Shown: piece after piece, positions 7,933 through 17,034 of the stretch
Numbering within the stretch: position 1 is the first letter of the stretch
Layout: each line of letters begins with the position of its first letter
Source: Sporolactobacillus sp. THM7-7
Lineage (GTDB): Bacteria; Bacillota; Bacilli; Bacillales; Sporolactobacillaceae
DNA length: 64,000 nucleotides
Direction of reading: 5' to 3'
Assembly: GCF_004153225.1 (NCBI RefSeq)
Contig: NZ_SEMB01000009.1
Coordinates: forward strand, 1 to 64,000
The notes under the pieces: model-generated
The model's database searches: none
What the model was told of the DNA's origin: nothing
Seen by the model: the letters and a program-made list of their open reading frames with translations, nothing else
Made by a program: the position numbers and the translations under genes

Positions 7933-8368
7933 ATACAAAAAAATTAAAGGGGGTTATGGGAATAGCTATACTTGGAATTTGAAGATAGGTTTAGAACCTG
8001 TCGCTTCATGTGAGATGGGTTTTGAATGATAATGTTTGTGAATATATTCACAATATAATCAATGTCTTGCTTTTTGAAATGACCGTTTCGTCTGTCGCCA
8101 TTTGATGCAAAGTGAGATACGTGCAAGGGATCTAATCTGAAAGAATGAGATAAGCCAGTTAAGATCCTTGAAAAGTTGGACAGATAGACGATCAATAGTG
8201 AATTTAGATTTATTTTAGTTTGATATTTTAGAAGATATCGTCAAAATAAATCTTACAATTTTTACAGTAATCGGAGTAAGAACCAGTAGATAGCAAAAAT
8301 GAGTCTCCAATTCTTAATTATGCTTGAAATGTGAATGCTTAACGCACAAGAAAAGAGGGGATTTGAAA

Positions 8369-9943
8369 ATGAGTGATTCATATATGATTGGGGTGGATAT
8401 TGGGACGACGAGTACTAAAGCGGTGCTTTATACCTTCGATGGGAAAATTGTCACCCATGCGAATCAGGGTTATCCCTTATTTACCCCGGATGCATTTACA
8501 GCCGAACAGAATCCCGATGAACTATTTAACGCTGTTCTAAGTGTTATTCGTGAAGTCGTTGCAAAGTGCGGCAAGAATCCGAAGAAAATCCGTTTTGTGA
8601 GCTTCAGCTGTGCCATGCACAGTGTTATCCCGGTCGATAGCGAAGGCAGCCCACTGATGCGGTGTATGACCTGGGCGGATAATCGAAGTGTTGATTGGTG
8701 CCGCAAACTGAAGGAAGAAATGGGCGGACATGAGATCTATATGCGGACCGGGACACCGAATCATCCAATGGCCCCACTTTCAAAATTACTTTGGATGCGC
8801 CATGAGAAACCCGAAATCTTTAACAAAGCGGCTAAGTTCATTTCAATCAAAGAATATGTTTTTTATCAGCTGTTCCATAAATATGTCGTTGATTATTCTA
8901 TTGCTTCTTGTACCGGACTCATGAGAGCGGACCAGCTGAGATGGGATAAAGAAGCGTTGATGATCGCCGGCATTACTGAAAATCAATTGTCTGATCCGGT
9001 ACCGACAACCCAGATGATGCGAGGTCTTGATCCGATATATGCAGAACAAATGGGTTTGAGCGAAGATACGCCTTTCGTTCTCGGAGCCAGTGACGGTGTG
9101 CTTTCGAACCTTGGTGTCAATGCCATTGATCCCGGTATTGTTGCGGTGACCATTGGTACGAGCGGAGCGATTCGGACAGTGCTCGACCATTATTCTGCGG
9201 ATCCGAAAGAACGGCTTTTCTGCTATCACCTGACTGAAGATAAATGGGTGGTTGGCGGTCCTGTGAATAATGGCGGCGGTGTGCTGAGATGGGCGCGAGA
9301 TGAATTCGCTGCTTCGGAAGTCGAGACGTCGAAGCGGCTGGGCATCAGTCCCTACGAGGTGCTCACCCACATGGCCTCGCGTGTTCAGGCTGGATCAGAC
9401 GGATTGATCTTTCAGCCCTATTTCAGCGGTGAACGTGCCCCGTTATGGAATCCGAATGCTCGCGGCGCTTTCTTCGGACTGACTTTGCATCACCAGAAGC
9501 AGCACATGATTCGGGCCGTACTGGAAGGCGTCATTTACAACCTTTACAGTGTCATGCTGGCCATGCAGGAGCGCACTGGCGAGCCGAAGCAGATTCAAGC
9601 GACTGGCGGTTTTTCCCGCTCGGCACTATGGCGCCAGATGATGGCTGATATTTTCAATCAACCCGTCAATGTTCCTGAGAGTTTCGAGAGCTCCTGCCTT
9701 GGAGCGGCTGTTCTTGGGCTATATGCGACCGGAGCGGTTGACAGCTTGAATGTTGTTTCGCAGATGATTGGTTCCGTACACAGCCATCAGCCGATTCTGG
9801 AAAATGCAGCTGCTTATGAACGGATATTTCCCATCTTTATCCGTCTCTCGAGAAAACTGGATGAAGAATGGAAGGACATTGCTGCTTTCCAGCATGGCAA
9901 CTTGAATACAGAAAAAGCGAATAAAAAACTAACCATGAGTTAA
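8369..9943 (+). CDS. gntK: Gluconokinase, FGGY family (copy 1)
   Basis: This 524-aa sugar kinase phosphorylates gluconate to 6-phosphogluconate with ATP. The N-terminal phosphate-binding loop GVDIGTTSTKAVLY and the C-terminal ATGGFSRSALWRQMMADIF and ESSCLGAAVLG stretches place it in the GntK group of FGGY kinases. The start was set at the ATG at 8369, 7-8 nt after AAGAGGGG, rather than an in-frame codon at 8324, because the paralogue at 26011-27555 begins at the same residue (MSDxYMIGVDIG). The two copies are very similar except for about 10 extra residues at this C-terminus. It leads the operon with the dehydratase 15 bp downstream. Confidence 0.93.
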   Translation: MSDSYMIGVDIGTTSTKAVLYTFDGKIVTHANQGYPLFTPDAFTAEQNPDELFNAVLSVIREVVAKCGKNPKKIRFVSFSCAMHSVIPVDSEGSPLMRCMTWADNRSVDWCRKLKEEMGGHEIYMRTGTPNHPMAPLSKLLWMRHEKPEIFNKAAKFISIKEYVFYQLFHKYVVDYSIASCTGLMRADQLRWDKEALMIAGITENQLSDPVPTTQMMRGLDPIYAEQMGLSEDTPFVLGASDGVLSNLGVNAIDPGIVAVTIGTSGAIRTVLDHYSADPKERLFCYHLTEDKWVVGGPVNNGGGVLRWARDEFAASEVETSKRLGISPYEVLTHMASRVQAGSDGLIFQPYFSGERAPLWNPNARGAFFGLTLHHQKQHMIRAVLEGVIYNLYSVMLAMQERTGEPKQIQATGGFSRSALWRQMMADIFNQPVNVPESFESSCLGAAVLGLYATGAVDSLNVVSQMIGSVHSHQPILENAAAYERIFPIFIRLSRKLDEEWKDIAAFQHGNLNTEKANKKLTMS

Positions 9944-9958
9944 AAGGAGTCCTAAAAA

Positions 9959-11593
9959 ATGGAAAATCGTTTATCGCGGGTCAAACCTTATACCCGGGCT
10001 ATTTTAAAAGGGCATTTATGTTCAAGCGGTGTCCCTTATCAGATGATGGATCGTCCGATTATCGCAATAGCCAACTCGTGGAATGAGATCGTCCCCGGTC
10101 ATGTCCATCTGAGAAAAGTCGCTGAATATGTGAAAAAGGGGGTTCTGGAAGCGGGCGGCTATCCTTTGGAATTTAATACGATCGCCGTCTGTGATGGAAT
10201 CGCTCAGGGACATGACGGGATGAAGTATTCGCTGCCCAGTCGTGATGTGATTGCCGACAGCGTTGAAACGATGATCCGCGCCCATGAAATTTTCGATGGA
10301 ATGGTCATGCTTAGTTCCTGCGACAAAATTGTACCGGGCATGCTGATGAGTGCTGCACGTCTCAATTTGCCGAGTGTGGTTGTGCTCGGCGGCGTGATGC
10401 CCAATTATATCAAGCCTAAGGATTCGAAAGCGGCTCGCCAGCAGTTCCTTTCCGGCGATTTGGATGAAAAGGGGCTGGTTGCGGTCACCCGTAAATATTA
10501 CCCTTGTGCCGGTGTTTGTCCGTTCCTGGGTACGGCAAATACGATGCAGGGACTCTCTGAAGCACTGGGGCTGGCGCTGCCTGGCACATCATGGATGAGA
10601 GCGCAGTCCGATGAACAATTTAAAGCCGCTAAAGAAGCAGGTCGCCAGGCGGTAGAACTTGTCAAGAAAAAGATCCGCGCCAGAGACATCCTGACCAAAG
10701 ATGCCTTTGAGAACGCCATATCCGTTTTACTCGCTATGGGCGGATCACTAAATGCCTGTCTGCATCTTCCGGCGATCGCCAAAGAAGCAGGGATTGACCT
10801 TTCACTGGATGTATTTGACCGGATCAGCCGAAAAGTTCCTTTCATCGCAGCGGTTACGCCAAATAATAATAACTTTACAACCAATGATCTTCAGAAAGCA
10901 GGCGGTGTTCCCGCGCTGATGAAAGAGCTATCGCCGCTGCTCCATCTGGGAGCCTTAACAGTTACCGGAAAGACAGCGGGCGAAAACATTGCGGAAACCA
11001 AAGTGCTTGACCGCGACATGATTCATCCCCTAGATCAGCCGATTGAACCGGAAGGCGGTATCGCGGTGCTGAAGGGGAACCTAGCGATTTCGGGCGCATT
11101 AATTAAACAATCAGCTGTTCCAGAAGATTTGATGCATTTGAAAGCGCCGGCAATGGTTTTTAACTCGGAGGAACAGTTCCAGGAAGCCTATACATCAGGG
11201 CAAATTTCCGAAAACCATGTCATTGTGATCCGCTACGAAGGACCAAAAGGAGGACCAGGGATGCGCGAACTGCATCGGTGCACGGAAATTTTGTCCCGAT
11301 TCAAAAAGATCGCTTTAATCACTGACGGCCGCTTCTCCGGGGCATCGGCAGGTCTGTCCATCGGCTACATGAGCCCTGAGGCAGCGGAAGGAGGAACCTT
11401 AGCATTAGTGAAAGACGGCGACATGATCTCCATCAATGTACCGAAACGTTCCATTGAACTGGATGTCAGTGACAATGAACTAGCCAATAGAAGAAAAGAA
11501 CTGAACAGCATTAAACGAGAAGCCAGCAAGTTCCTAAAGCTTTACGCTGAAAGTACCGCGTCAGCCGCACACGGTGCCGTGCGTCTCGTCTGA
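9959..11593 (+). CDS. edd: IlvD/Edd-family dehydratase, probable 6-phosphogluconate dehydratase
   Basis: This 544-aa iron-sulfur dehydratase sits between gluconokinase and KDPG aldolase and so should convert 6-phosphogluconate to 2-keto-3-deoxy-6-phosphogluconate. Family motifs are visible: CDGIAQGHDGMKYS near residue 78, SSCDKIVPGM near 120, CAGVCPFLGTANTM near 182, and the C-terminal GPKGGPGM and TDGRFSGASAG. It is shorter than classic Edd (about 600 aa) and closer in size to dihydroxy-acid dehydratase, so the call depends on context. A gluconate or other sugar-acid dehydratase is the alternative, but no 2-keto-3-deoxygluconate kinase is present to use that product. Confidence 0.75.
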   Translation: MENRLSRVKPYTRAILKGHLCSSGVPYQMMDRPIIAIANSWNEIVPGHVHLRKVAEYVKKGVLEAGGYPLEFNTIAVCDGIAQGHDGMKYSLPSRDVIADSVETMIRAHEIFDGMVMLSSCDKIVPGMLMSAARLNLPSVVVLGGVMPNYIKPKDSKAARQQFLSGDLDEKGLVAVTRKYYPCAGVCPFLGTANTMQGLSEALGLALPGTSWMRAQSDEQFKAAKEAGRQAVELVKKKIRARDILTKDAFENAISVLLAMGGSLNACLHLPAIAKEAGIDLSLDVFDRISRKVPFIAAVTPNNNNFTTNDLQKAGGVPALMKELSPLLHLGALTVTGKTAGENIAETKVLDRDMIHPLDQPIEPEGGIAVLKGNLAISGALIKQSAVPEDLMHLKAPAMVFNSEEQFQEAYTSGQISENHVIVIRYEGPKGGPGMRELHRCTEILSRFKKIALITDGRFSGASAGLSIGYMSPEAAEGGTLALVKDGDMISINVPKRSIELDVSDNELANRRKELNSIKREASKFLKLYAESTASAAHGAVRLV

Positions 11594-11639
11594 TTTTCAA
11601 AAAAGAGAAACCATTTATCTAATAGAGGGAGAGAAAAAT

Positions 11640-12278
11640 ATGTTAAAAAAATATCAAACGTTGACCCAAATGCATCAGGATCGTCTGGTGGCTGTAGTAC
11701 GAGGCAGCGATGCAGAAGATGCCGTGAATATTTCAGAAGCTTGCATTCGGGGCGGGATACGAAGTATTGAGGTGGCCTTTACGACACCGAATTGTCTGGA
11801 AGCCATTCGGAAATTAACCGAGCAAAATCCCAATGCACTGATCGGTGCTGGAACAGTGCTTGATCAGGAAACGGCCCGGCTATCGATCCTTTACGGAGCC
11901 TCATTTGTGGTCAGCCCAAGTTTCTCTAAAGCGATCAGCGAAGTATGCAACCTTTATTCCGTTCCCTATCTACCCGGCTGCTTCACTGTAACGGAGATGG
12001 TCGAAGCCCTGAAATCGGGTGTCGATGTTGTCAAAGTCTTTCCTGCCAGCACGGTTGGAACCGGATTCATTAAAGGTATCAAAGGTCCTCTGCCTAATAT
12101 CCAACTGATGCCGACCGGCGGTGTTCATTTGCAAAATGTCACTGACTGGCTGGATCAGGGCTGCTTTGCGGTCGGTGTCGGCAGTGTTCTGACCAAAGGA
12201 GCGGAAAAGGGGAACTACACTCGCGTTGAGGAAAATGCCGAACAATTTGCCCGCAGAGTAAGCGCACACGTTCATTAA
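11640..12278 (+). CDS. eda: KDPG aldolase
   Basis: This 212-aa class I aldolase splits 2-keto-3-deoxy-6-phosphogluconate into pyruvate and glyceraldehyde 3-phosphate, the last step of the Entner-Doudoroff route. The Schiff-base lysine is Lys132 in VVKVFPAST, the catalytic Glu44 lies in SIEVAFTT, and GAGTVL and LMPTGGV are family phosphate-binding stretches. The ATG at 11640 follows AGAGGGAGAG and was preferred to a longer frame overlapping edd. Its last 54 bases and the following spacer are tandemly repeated just downstream. Confidence 0.93.
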   Translation: MLKKYQTLTQMHQDRLVAVVRGSDAEDAVNISEACIRGGIRSIEVAFTTPNCLEAIRKLTEQNPNALIGAGTVLDQETARLSILYGASFVVSPSFSKAISEVCNLYSVPYLPGCFTVTEMVEALKSGVDVVKVFPASTVGTGFIKGIKGPLPNIQLMPTGGVHLQNVTDWLDQGCFAVGVGSVLTKGAEKGNYTRVEENAEQFARRVSAHVH

Positions 12279-12369
12279 CTGCGATCGCTGCTGGATGTTG
12301 AGGAAAATGCAGAACAATTTACGCACAAAGTAAGCACATACGTTTAACAAAGACGATCGCTGCTGGATG
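12225..12369 (+). repeat. 72/73-bp tandem duplication of the eda tail
   Basis: Bases 12225-12296 (end of eda plus spacer) are repeated, diverged, at 12297-12369; both end in CGATCGCTGCTGGATG. The second copy encodes VEENAEQFTHKVSTYV and then stops. It matches the eda remnant at 25858-25950 (EENEEQFVHKVGAYV) better than it matches the intact eda (AEQFARRVSAHVH), so it may come from the other aldolase lineage by recombination between the two operons. Confidence 0.8.
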
Positions 12370-12417
12370 CGGCACCTTCCCAAACTGTTAATCTATTGAA
12401 GAAAGTTGTGATTTATT

Positions 12418-13746
12418 ATGAACAGTGCCTATCTTATTACGTTGACTGTCCTTGCTATTGCACTGGTTATTGTCGGGGTGACATGGTTTAAATGGCATGC
12501 CTTCATCAGTTTAACGGTCGCAAGCTTGCTGCTTGGTCTCGGGGCGGGCCTGCCCCTTACGAAGATTGCGACTGATTATGAGCAGGGTGTTGGAGAGATC
12601 CTCAGTTCATTACTGGGTATCCTTGCTCTAGGCACCATTCTCGGTAAGATGATGTCGGAGTCCGGGGCGGGTGTTCAGATTGCCAACTTCTTTACGCGGG
12701 CATTCGGAGAACGAAACCTGCCATGGGCCACGTTATTCGCGGGATTTATTATCAGTATCCCGGTATTTTTTGAAGTTGGGCTCGTCATTCTGCTGCCTCT
12801 GGTTATCGCTATTCAGAAATCAACGAAGAAGAGTCTGCTGTTGATTGCGATACCAATGATCTCTGCCCTGTCTGTATCTCATGGTATCGTCCCGCCTCAT
12901 CCAGGTGCAATGGCAGCTATTGGTATCTTCCATGCCGATGTAGGGCAGGTCCTGCTCTATTCTTTGATTGTCTCGCTACCTGCCGGCATCATCGGCGGCC
13001 CGTTTTTTGCCCACTATATCAGCAAACGGGTGAAACCTGAAACTGAACCGAAAGTCGTCGCTGCTAATGTTTCGGCGACAAGCTATCCGTCAACCGGTGT
13101 ATCCTTTTTCACTATCCTGCTGCCGATTATCTTAATGGTTGGAACAGTGATTGTACCCTTTGTTCCGATGCCGGAGCCGCTGGCTAATCTTTTGAACTTC
13201 ATCGGACATCCGCTGATTGCTTTGATGATCTCTGTATTTGTCGCTTATTATCTATTAGGGATTAGACAGGGGATCAGCCGCAAATTGATTAATAAACTAA
13301 CCGGCGATTCTCTGGCTCCGCTGGCCTCCATCATGATGATCATCGGTGCAGGCGGTGCATTTAAACAGGTCTTGATCTCTTCCGGAGTTGGTGATGCAAT
13401 CGCCCGCGTGGCAACACAATGGCAGCTTTCACCACTAATCATGGCTTTTGTCGTTGCCGGATTGATTCGTATTGCGACCGGTTCGGCCACGGTCGCACTG
13501 ACCACAGCCGCCGGTATTGTCGACCCCATCGTCGTCCATATGACCGGAGTGAATCTCCCACTTCTGGTCATCGCAACCGGTGCGGGATCGCTGATGTTCT
13601 CTCACGTGAATGATGCCGGTTTCTGGCTCGTTAAAGAATATCTGGGCTTGTCCGTTAAGCAGACATTCAAGACCTGGACCGTTCTGGAAACCCTATTATC
13701 CTTTGCATCATTCTTTATCGTCCTATTGCTTGACCTATTTGTCTGA
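12418..13746 (+). CDS. gntP: Gluconate:H+ symporter GntP (copy 1)
   Basis: This 442-aa GntP-family permease has 12 or more hydrophobic segments and imports gluconate. Family stretches include FAGFIISIPVFFEVGLVILLP, SHGIVPPHPGAMAAIG, IMMIIGAGGAFKQVL and the C-terminal GAGSLMFSHVNDAGFWLVKEY. It is nearly identical over its length to the second copy at 24456-25784, with the same number of residues. It closes the kinase-dehydratase-aldolase-permease operon, and a strong terminator lies about 200 bp downstream. Confidence 0.93.
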   Translation: MNSAYLITLTVLAIALVIVGVTWFKWHAFISLTVASLLLGLGAGLPLTKIATDYEQGVGEILSSLLGILALGTILGKMMSESGAGVQIANFFTRAFGERNLPWATLFAGFIISIPVFFEVGLVILLPLVIAIQKSTKKSLLLIAIPMISALSVSHGIVPPHPGAMAAIGIFHADVGQVLLYSLIVSLPAGIIGGPFFAHYISKRVKPETEPKVVAANVSATSYPSTGVSFFTILLPIILMVGTVIVPFVPMPEPLANLLNFIGHPLIALMISVFVAYYLLGIRQGISRKLINKLTGDSLAPLASIMMIIGAGGAFKQVLISSGVGDAIARVATQWQLSPLIMAFVVAGLIRIATGSATVALTTAAGIVDPIVVHMTGVNLPLLVIATGAGSLMFSHVNDAGFWLVKEYLGLSVKQTFKTWTVLETLLSFASFFIVLLLDLFV

Positions 13747-13952
13747 TTGAAAGCGCATAAAAAAGGCGGTTCGCCACAATAAATAGATAATCACGATTCA
13801 CTTTTTGGCGTGCTGCCGCTCATTCCGCATCCGGATATCAGTGACGTTGAAAACGCTTAAAGGAAGCGTGGTTAGAAAGATTGTTGAGAAGAGCATTAAG
13901 GAAGTGAGTTAAGATAGATTGTTGAGAAAAAGCGTGAGTCAGAAAAAACAAA

Positions 13953-13991
13953 GCTCAGCCAACGTTCAAGGACTTGGCTGAGCGTTTTTTT
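13953..13991 (+). terminator. Intrinsic terminator of the first gluconate operon
   Basis: GCTCAGCCAA and TTGGCTGAGC form a perfect 10-bp stem, followed by GTTTTTTT. The 200 bp between gntP and this hairpin hold no supported gene. Confidence 0.9.
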
Positions 13992-14019
13992 AATGGCATT
14001 ATATATACCAATGCGTTGA

Positions 14020-14066
14020 AGGGCATTCTAACCAGGGGAGAGTGCATCCTAATTCCAGTAGAAAAA
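14020..14066 (+). repeat. IS-end-like repeat, related to 7660-7706
   Basis: GGGCATTCTAA, a GGGGA block and AGTGCATCCTAATTC line up with GTGCATTCGAA, GGGGA and AGTGCATTCCAATCG at 7660-7706, in the same orientation and spacing. The two copies flank the Entner-Doudoroff operon as direct repeats. They may be internal end-repeats of the same IS family. Confidence 0.4.
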
Positions 14067-14128
14067 GCTAAGACCAGGAAAGTACGGCATTTAAGGAGTA
14101 ACTATCGGCGTATCCAGAGAAGGATCAG

Positions 14129-14260
14129 TTGACCACCTACAGAAGTGACTTAATTGAAAACAACCAGCTTTTCAAAGAAATAATTGATGCAGTATCTGAA
14201 GAAAGCGGACTAAAAAGTTCAGTCATTGAAAAAGATTATTTGTATGGCGGATTGCAATAA
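14129..14260 (+). pseudogene. 5' fragment of an AbiEii-type nucleotidyltransferase toxin
   Basis: A TTG codon 5 nt after GAAGGA opens 43 codons ending in TAA. The part FKEIIDAVSEESGLKSSVIEKDYL matches the characteristic beginning of AbiEii/AbiGii (DUF1814) abortive-infection toxins, whose genes are normally several times longer. Everything after the EKDY motif is lost, and the frame runs into the bases next to the IS30 fragment, so the IS or its decay probably broke the gene. No antitoxin is seen. Confidence 0.6.
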
Positions 14261-14300
14261 TAAATTAGCCACCAGGACATCCGGCGGTACCATTGGGTCT

Positions 14301-14326
14301 GTTCCTGCCGCCTAGGCGGCAGGAAC
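14301..14326. repeat. Perfect 26-bp palindrome beside the IS30 fragment
   Basis: GTTCCTGCCGCCT is followed directly by its reverse complement AGGCGGCAGGAAC. It lies 11 bp beyond the stop codon of the transposase fragment and may be a cruciform or terminator stem, or the edge of the IS. No T-run follows on the transposase strand. Confidence 0.6.
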
Positions 14327-14336
14327 AAAAGGCAAC

Positions 14337-15002
14337 TCAGCTCACCAGTTTCTGTAACTCCCTTTGGAACGCTTCAGCAGGGGTTCGGTAGTTCAGAATC
14401 TTCCTGGGAAGATGGTCAATGGCTCGAATCATTTGGCGGATGAACGTCCGGGAGTCATTCGCAATCGGCTGTCCCTTTGGAATGAATTTACGGATCATCT
14501 CATTGTGACGCTCATTCGTCGGCCGTTCCCAGGCGGCGTACGGATGCGTGTAATAGACGTGCGTTGCCTGATCTTTTAGGCTGTTGGCCAAACCTGAGAA
14601 TTCGCTGCCGTTATCGGCCGTGATCGTTTTGAATACGCGACTGAACAACGAACCAAATCGATCGATCAATTGCTTGATGGCATAGTCTACTGAATCCGGA
14701 TCTTTGCCGTCAATCTTTTGGGAGATCGTGTCACGGGTCTTGCGCTCCACCAGGGTCAGGAGCACATCGTCCTCACCGGATTTTTTACCGACCACGGTAT
14801 CAATCTCCCAGTGCCCGAACTGCTTTCGCTTCTGAACCTCCGCGGGCCGGTTGTCGATACTGTCCCCCAGATGCTTGATGTTGGGGCGATGTCCAGATTT
14901 TTTGGAACGGTAACGGAGCTTGTTGGGCAGATCCAGGTTCTTGACTTTCAGGAATCCGCGATCAATATAATCGTATAACGTTCGCGTACAGACCCTGACC
15001 AA
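14337..15002 (-). mobile_element. IS30-family transposase, N-terminus missing
   Basis: The 221 codons cover the C-terminal integrase core of an IS30-type transposase: TLYDYIDRGFLKVKNLDLPNKLR, then FGHWEIDTVVGKK with the first acidic residue, TITADNGSEF with the second, and NERHNEMIRKFIPKG with the glutamate. IS30 transposases are about 320-350 residues; the first 120 or so, holding the DNA-binding helices, are gone and the upstream bases (15003-15060) do not continue the frame. It is a dead remnant. Confidence 0.85.
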
Positions 15003-15120
15003 GCTGCCGCGACTTGACGTCGGAACCTGCTGTTGTTAAACAGATGATGCAAACGCCAATAGCGCATGATCTGGATTATATATGATGTTTTGCTGACAGC
15101 GATTAAGTTTTTAATGTTCA

Positions 15121-15714
15121 CTATTCGGTCGGCTGACCGGCTCCATCACATGACTCATTCTTTTCTTTCAATCCGCGGAGAAAGGCAGACAAAATCCACT
15201 TTAATGATTTTTCCTGATCATGATGCATATTGAATCCATGGTGAAGCTGCAGGCTGGTGAATCCATGAATGATGCTGCGCAGGCCCCGAACCGCATGAAC
15301 ACGATCTTCCTCGTTCAAAGCGTAAGCTTCCAGAATTTGAAACAAAAAGGTCAGCAGACGGTCTGAATGCTTTTTAAAATCGGAATCAGATGGGTCAGGT
15401 ACCTCGATGATCGCCCAATAAAGATTCGGATGGGTTTTAATAAAAGTGAGATAAGCATCTGAGATTGCAAAGAGTGCGTCGTCCCGTGCTTTGCCCATTG
15501 CAGAATGGATCAGAGCCTCGGAAAATTGAGCGAGACTGAAGCTCGCAAGCCGGTTCTTTAGATCGTTCATGTTTTTTATATGATTATAAAGAGACGGGGT
15601 CTTAATATGCAGCTGGTCAGCGAGTGCCGTGAGTGTCAGGTTGTGCAGCCCATCTTCCTCAACCTGCCTTGCTGCCTGCTCAATGATTTGCTGCAGGGTT
15701 AATCCTTTATGCAT
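15121..15714 (-). CDS. TetR/AcrR-family regulator
   Basis: This 197-aa protein has an N-terminal helix-turn-helix (about residues 7-53; LTALADQLHIKTPSLYNHIKNMNDL) and a C-terminal helical ligand domain of the WHG type (RGLRSIIHGFTSLQ). Its start overlaps the end of the metallo-hydrolase gene by 8 bp, so the two are translated as a coupled pair. It probably represses its own operon through the palindromes at 16443-16484. Confidence 0.88.
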   Translation of the reverse strand: MHKGLTLQQIIEQAARQVEEDGLHNLTLTALADQLHIKTPSLYNHIKNMNDLKNRLASFSLAQFSEALIHSAMGKARDDALFAISDAYLTFIKTHPNLYWAIIEVPDPSDSDFKKHSDRLLTFLFQILEAYALNEEDRVHAVRGLRSIIHGFTSLQLHHGFNMHHDQEKSLKWILSAFLRGLKEKNESCDGAGQPTE

Positions 15715-16429
15715 GTTCCATCATCCCCAGCTTCTGTTCTGCCTGAGTCAGGGCACGGGTCATTGCCTGTTCAGGATATTCAAGGACATTCCCGTGGCCG
15801 ACAGCTAAATACCGCGGCTTTAACTGACTAAGTTTTCTGGCACTGACGCAGGCGGTTGTTTTGTTCCAGGTAGCAAGTGCCGGAAAAGGGAATAGCGGTC
15901 GGATCTGGTCGCTCACCGCGATGCCTGCACGGATTTGAGAAGCATCACCGGCAAACAGAGCGCCGTTTCGTTTATCGAAAAGAGCCATGTGACCGGGGGT
16001 ATGACCGGGACATAAAACGACCCGTAGGGATCCGATCGTATCCCCGTCCTGTACAAGTTGATCAGGTATCGTCTTCACCCCCTTTGGGATACCGCCGCGA
16101 ATCGGCATCTGTGGTTCATCCGGATCCAGATCTGTTTTGCCCGCCAGGAGTCGGGCATCGCGTTTGGATACAATAACGGCAGCATTCCTGAACTTCTGTT
16201 TTATGGCATCAAGTGCACCGACGTGATCACTGTGCGCATGGGTCAGGACAATGCGTGTAATGGGTTTACCGAGTTGATCTGCAGCCTGAACGATACCCTG
16301 GGAACTAAAAGGAAGGGCGCAGTCAATCAAAGTCATTGCTTCTTCATCTTCAACCAGATAACTATTCAAGGGAAACCAGGATGGGAAAAAGGTGAGCTGG
16401 TGAAAGCGATCAAATGTGAACAGGCGCAT
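15707..16429 (-). CDS. Metallo-beta-lactamase-fold hydrolase
   Basis: This 240-aa protein has the zinc-binding signature THAHSDH (His64, His66, Asp68, His69), GHTPGHMALFD with a further ligand near residue 143, FAGDASQ with the bridging aspartate, and a terminal HGN. This is the glyoxalase II/lactonase branch of the fold. The substrate is not evident; a lactone or thioester is typical. It heads a two-gene operon with the TetR regulator, whose ligand may be the substrate or product. Confidence 0.85.
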   Translation of the reverse strand: MRLFTFDRFHQLTFFPSWFPLNSYLVEDEEAMTLIDCALPFSSQGIVQAADQLGKPITRIVLTHAHSDHVGALDAIKQKFRNAAVIVSKRDARLLAGKTDLDPDEPQMPIRGGIPKGVKTIPDQLVQDGDTIGSLRVVLCPGHTPGHMALFDKRNGALFAGDASQIRAGIAVSDQIRPLFPFPALATWNKTTACVSARKLSQLKPRYLAVGHGNVLEYPEQAMTRALTQAEQKLGMMEHA

Positions 16430-16442
16430 GTATGAACCCCCT

Positions 16443-16484
16443 AAAACTAATTATATTAGTATTATAACTAATAGTATTAGTTTT
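16443..16484. promoter_or_regulatory. Nested palindromic operator for the TetR operon
   Basis: AAAACTAAT (16443-16451) pairs with ATTAGTTTT (16476-16484), and inside it ATTAGT-ATTATA-ACTAAT (16455-16472) is a second palindrome. The block lies just upstream of the minus-strand start at 16429, overlapping where its promoter must be, a typical TetR autoregulatory site. Confidence 0.65.
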
Positions 16485-16626
16485 GTCACACGTTTCGAAA
16501 AAAAAGATACAAAGTGAGGCCTCGCTGTTCCCGGTTTCAGAACCGTACGTCTTCCAGAAGGGGAAGAGAACCGTTATACTTAAGAAAAGTCCATCTTACA
16601 GAAAATTGAAACGAATTGAGGGAAGC

Positions 16627-17034
16627 GTATAGAGATCAAAACAGTTGCCATCATCGGGGGGGTACTCGGGATGATATATGGGAAGCGTTTCGTGGACCAC
16701 CTGGGAAGAGACGCCGTACGGATTGTTGCCGATACCCGCCGCATTGAACGCTACAAAGGGTAGGGCGTGTAACTGCAACGGCGAACCCTGTGATTTTCAC
16801 TATGTGGATGCGAACGAGCAGGTGGAACCGGCTGATCTGCTGATTTTTACAGTTAAATATATCGGGTTAAAGCAGGCCATCGAGCATGCAAGAAATCAGG
16901 TTGGACCGCGTACAATCCTGATCTCATTTTTGAACGGAATCAGGAGTGAGCAGATGATCGGTGAAGCGTTTGGTTTTAACCGGCTGCTCTACTGTATCGT
17001 TGTCGGCATGGATGCATCGAAAAATTCCATATGA
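16627..17034 (+). pseudogene. Frameshifted, truncated ketopantoate reductase (panE-like)
   Basis: The first frame begins near 16635 with IKTVAIIGGVLGMIYGKRF, a PanE/ApbA nucleotide-binding start, and ends at a TAG near 16763. A second frame then continues with DLLIFTVKY, ARNQVGPRTILISFLNGI and IVVGMDASKN, the middle of the same family, to 17034. A frameshift near 16765 and loss of the C-terminal catalytic domain make it non-functional. It abuts the truncated oxidoreductase at 17566-17050 on the other strand. Confidence 0.75.

Noticed and set aside
7944-8195. 83-codon minus-strand frame in the gntK1 leader
   Set aside because: There is no ribosome binding site or family resemblance, and it overlaps the regulatory leader.
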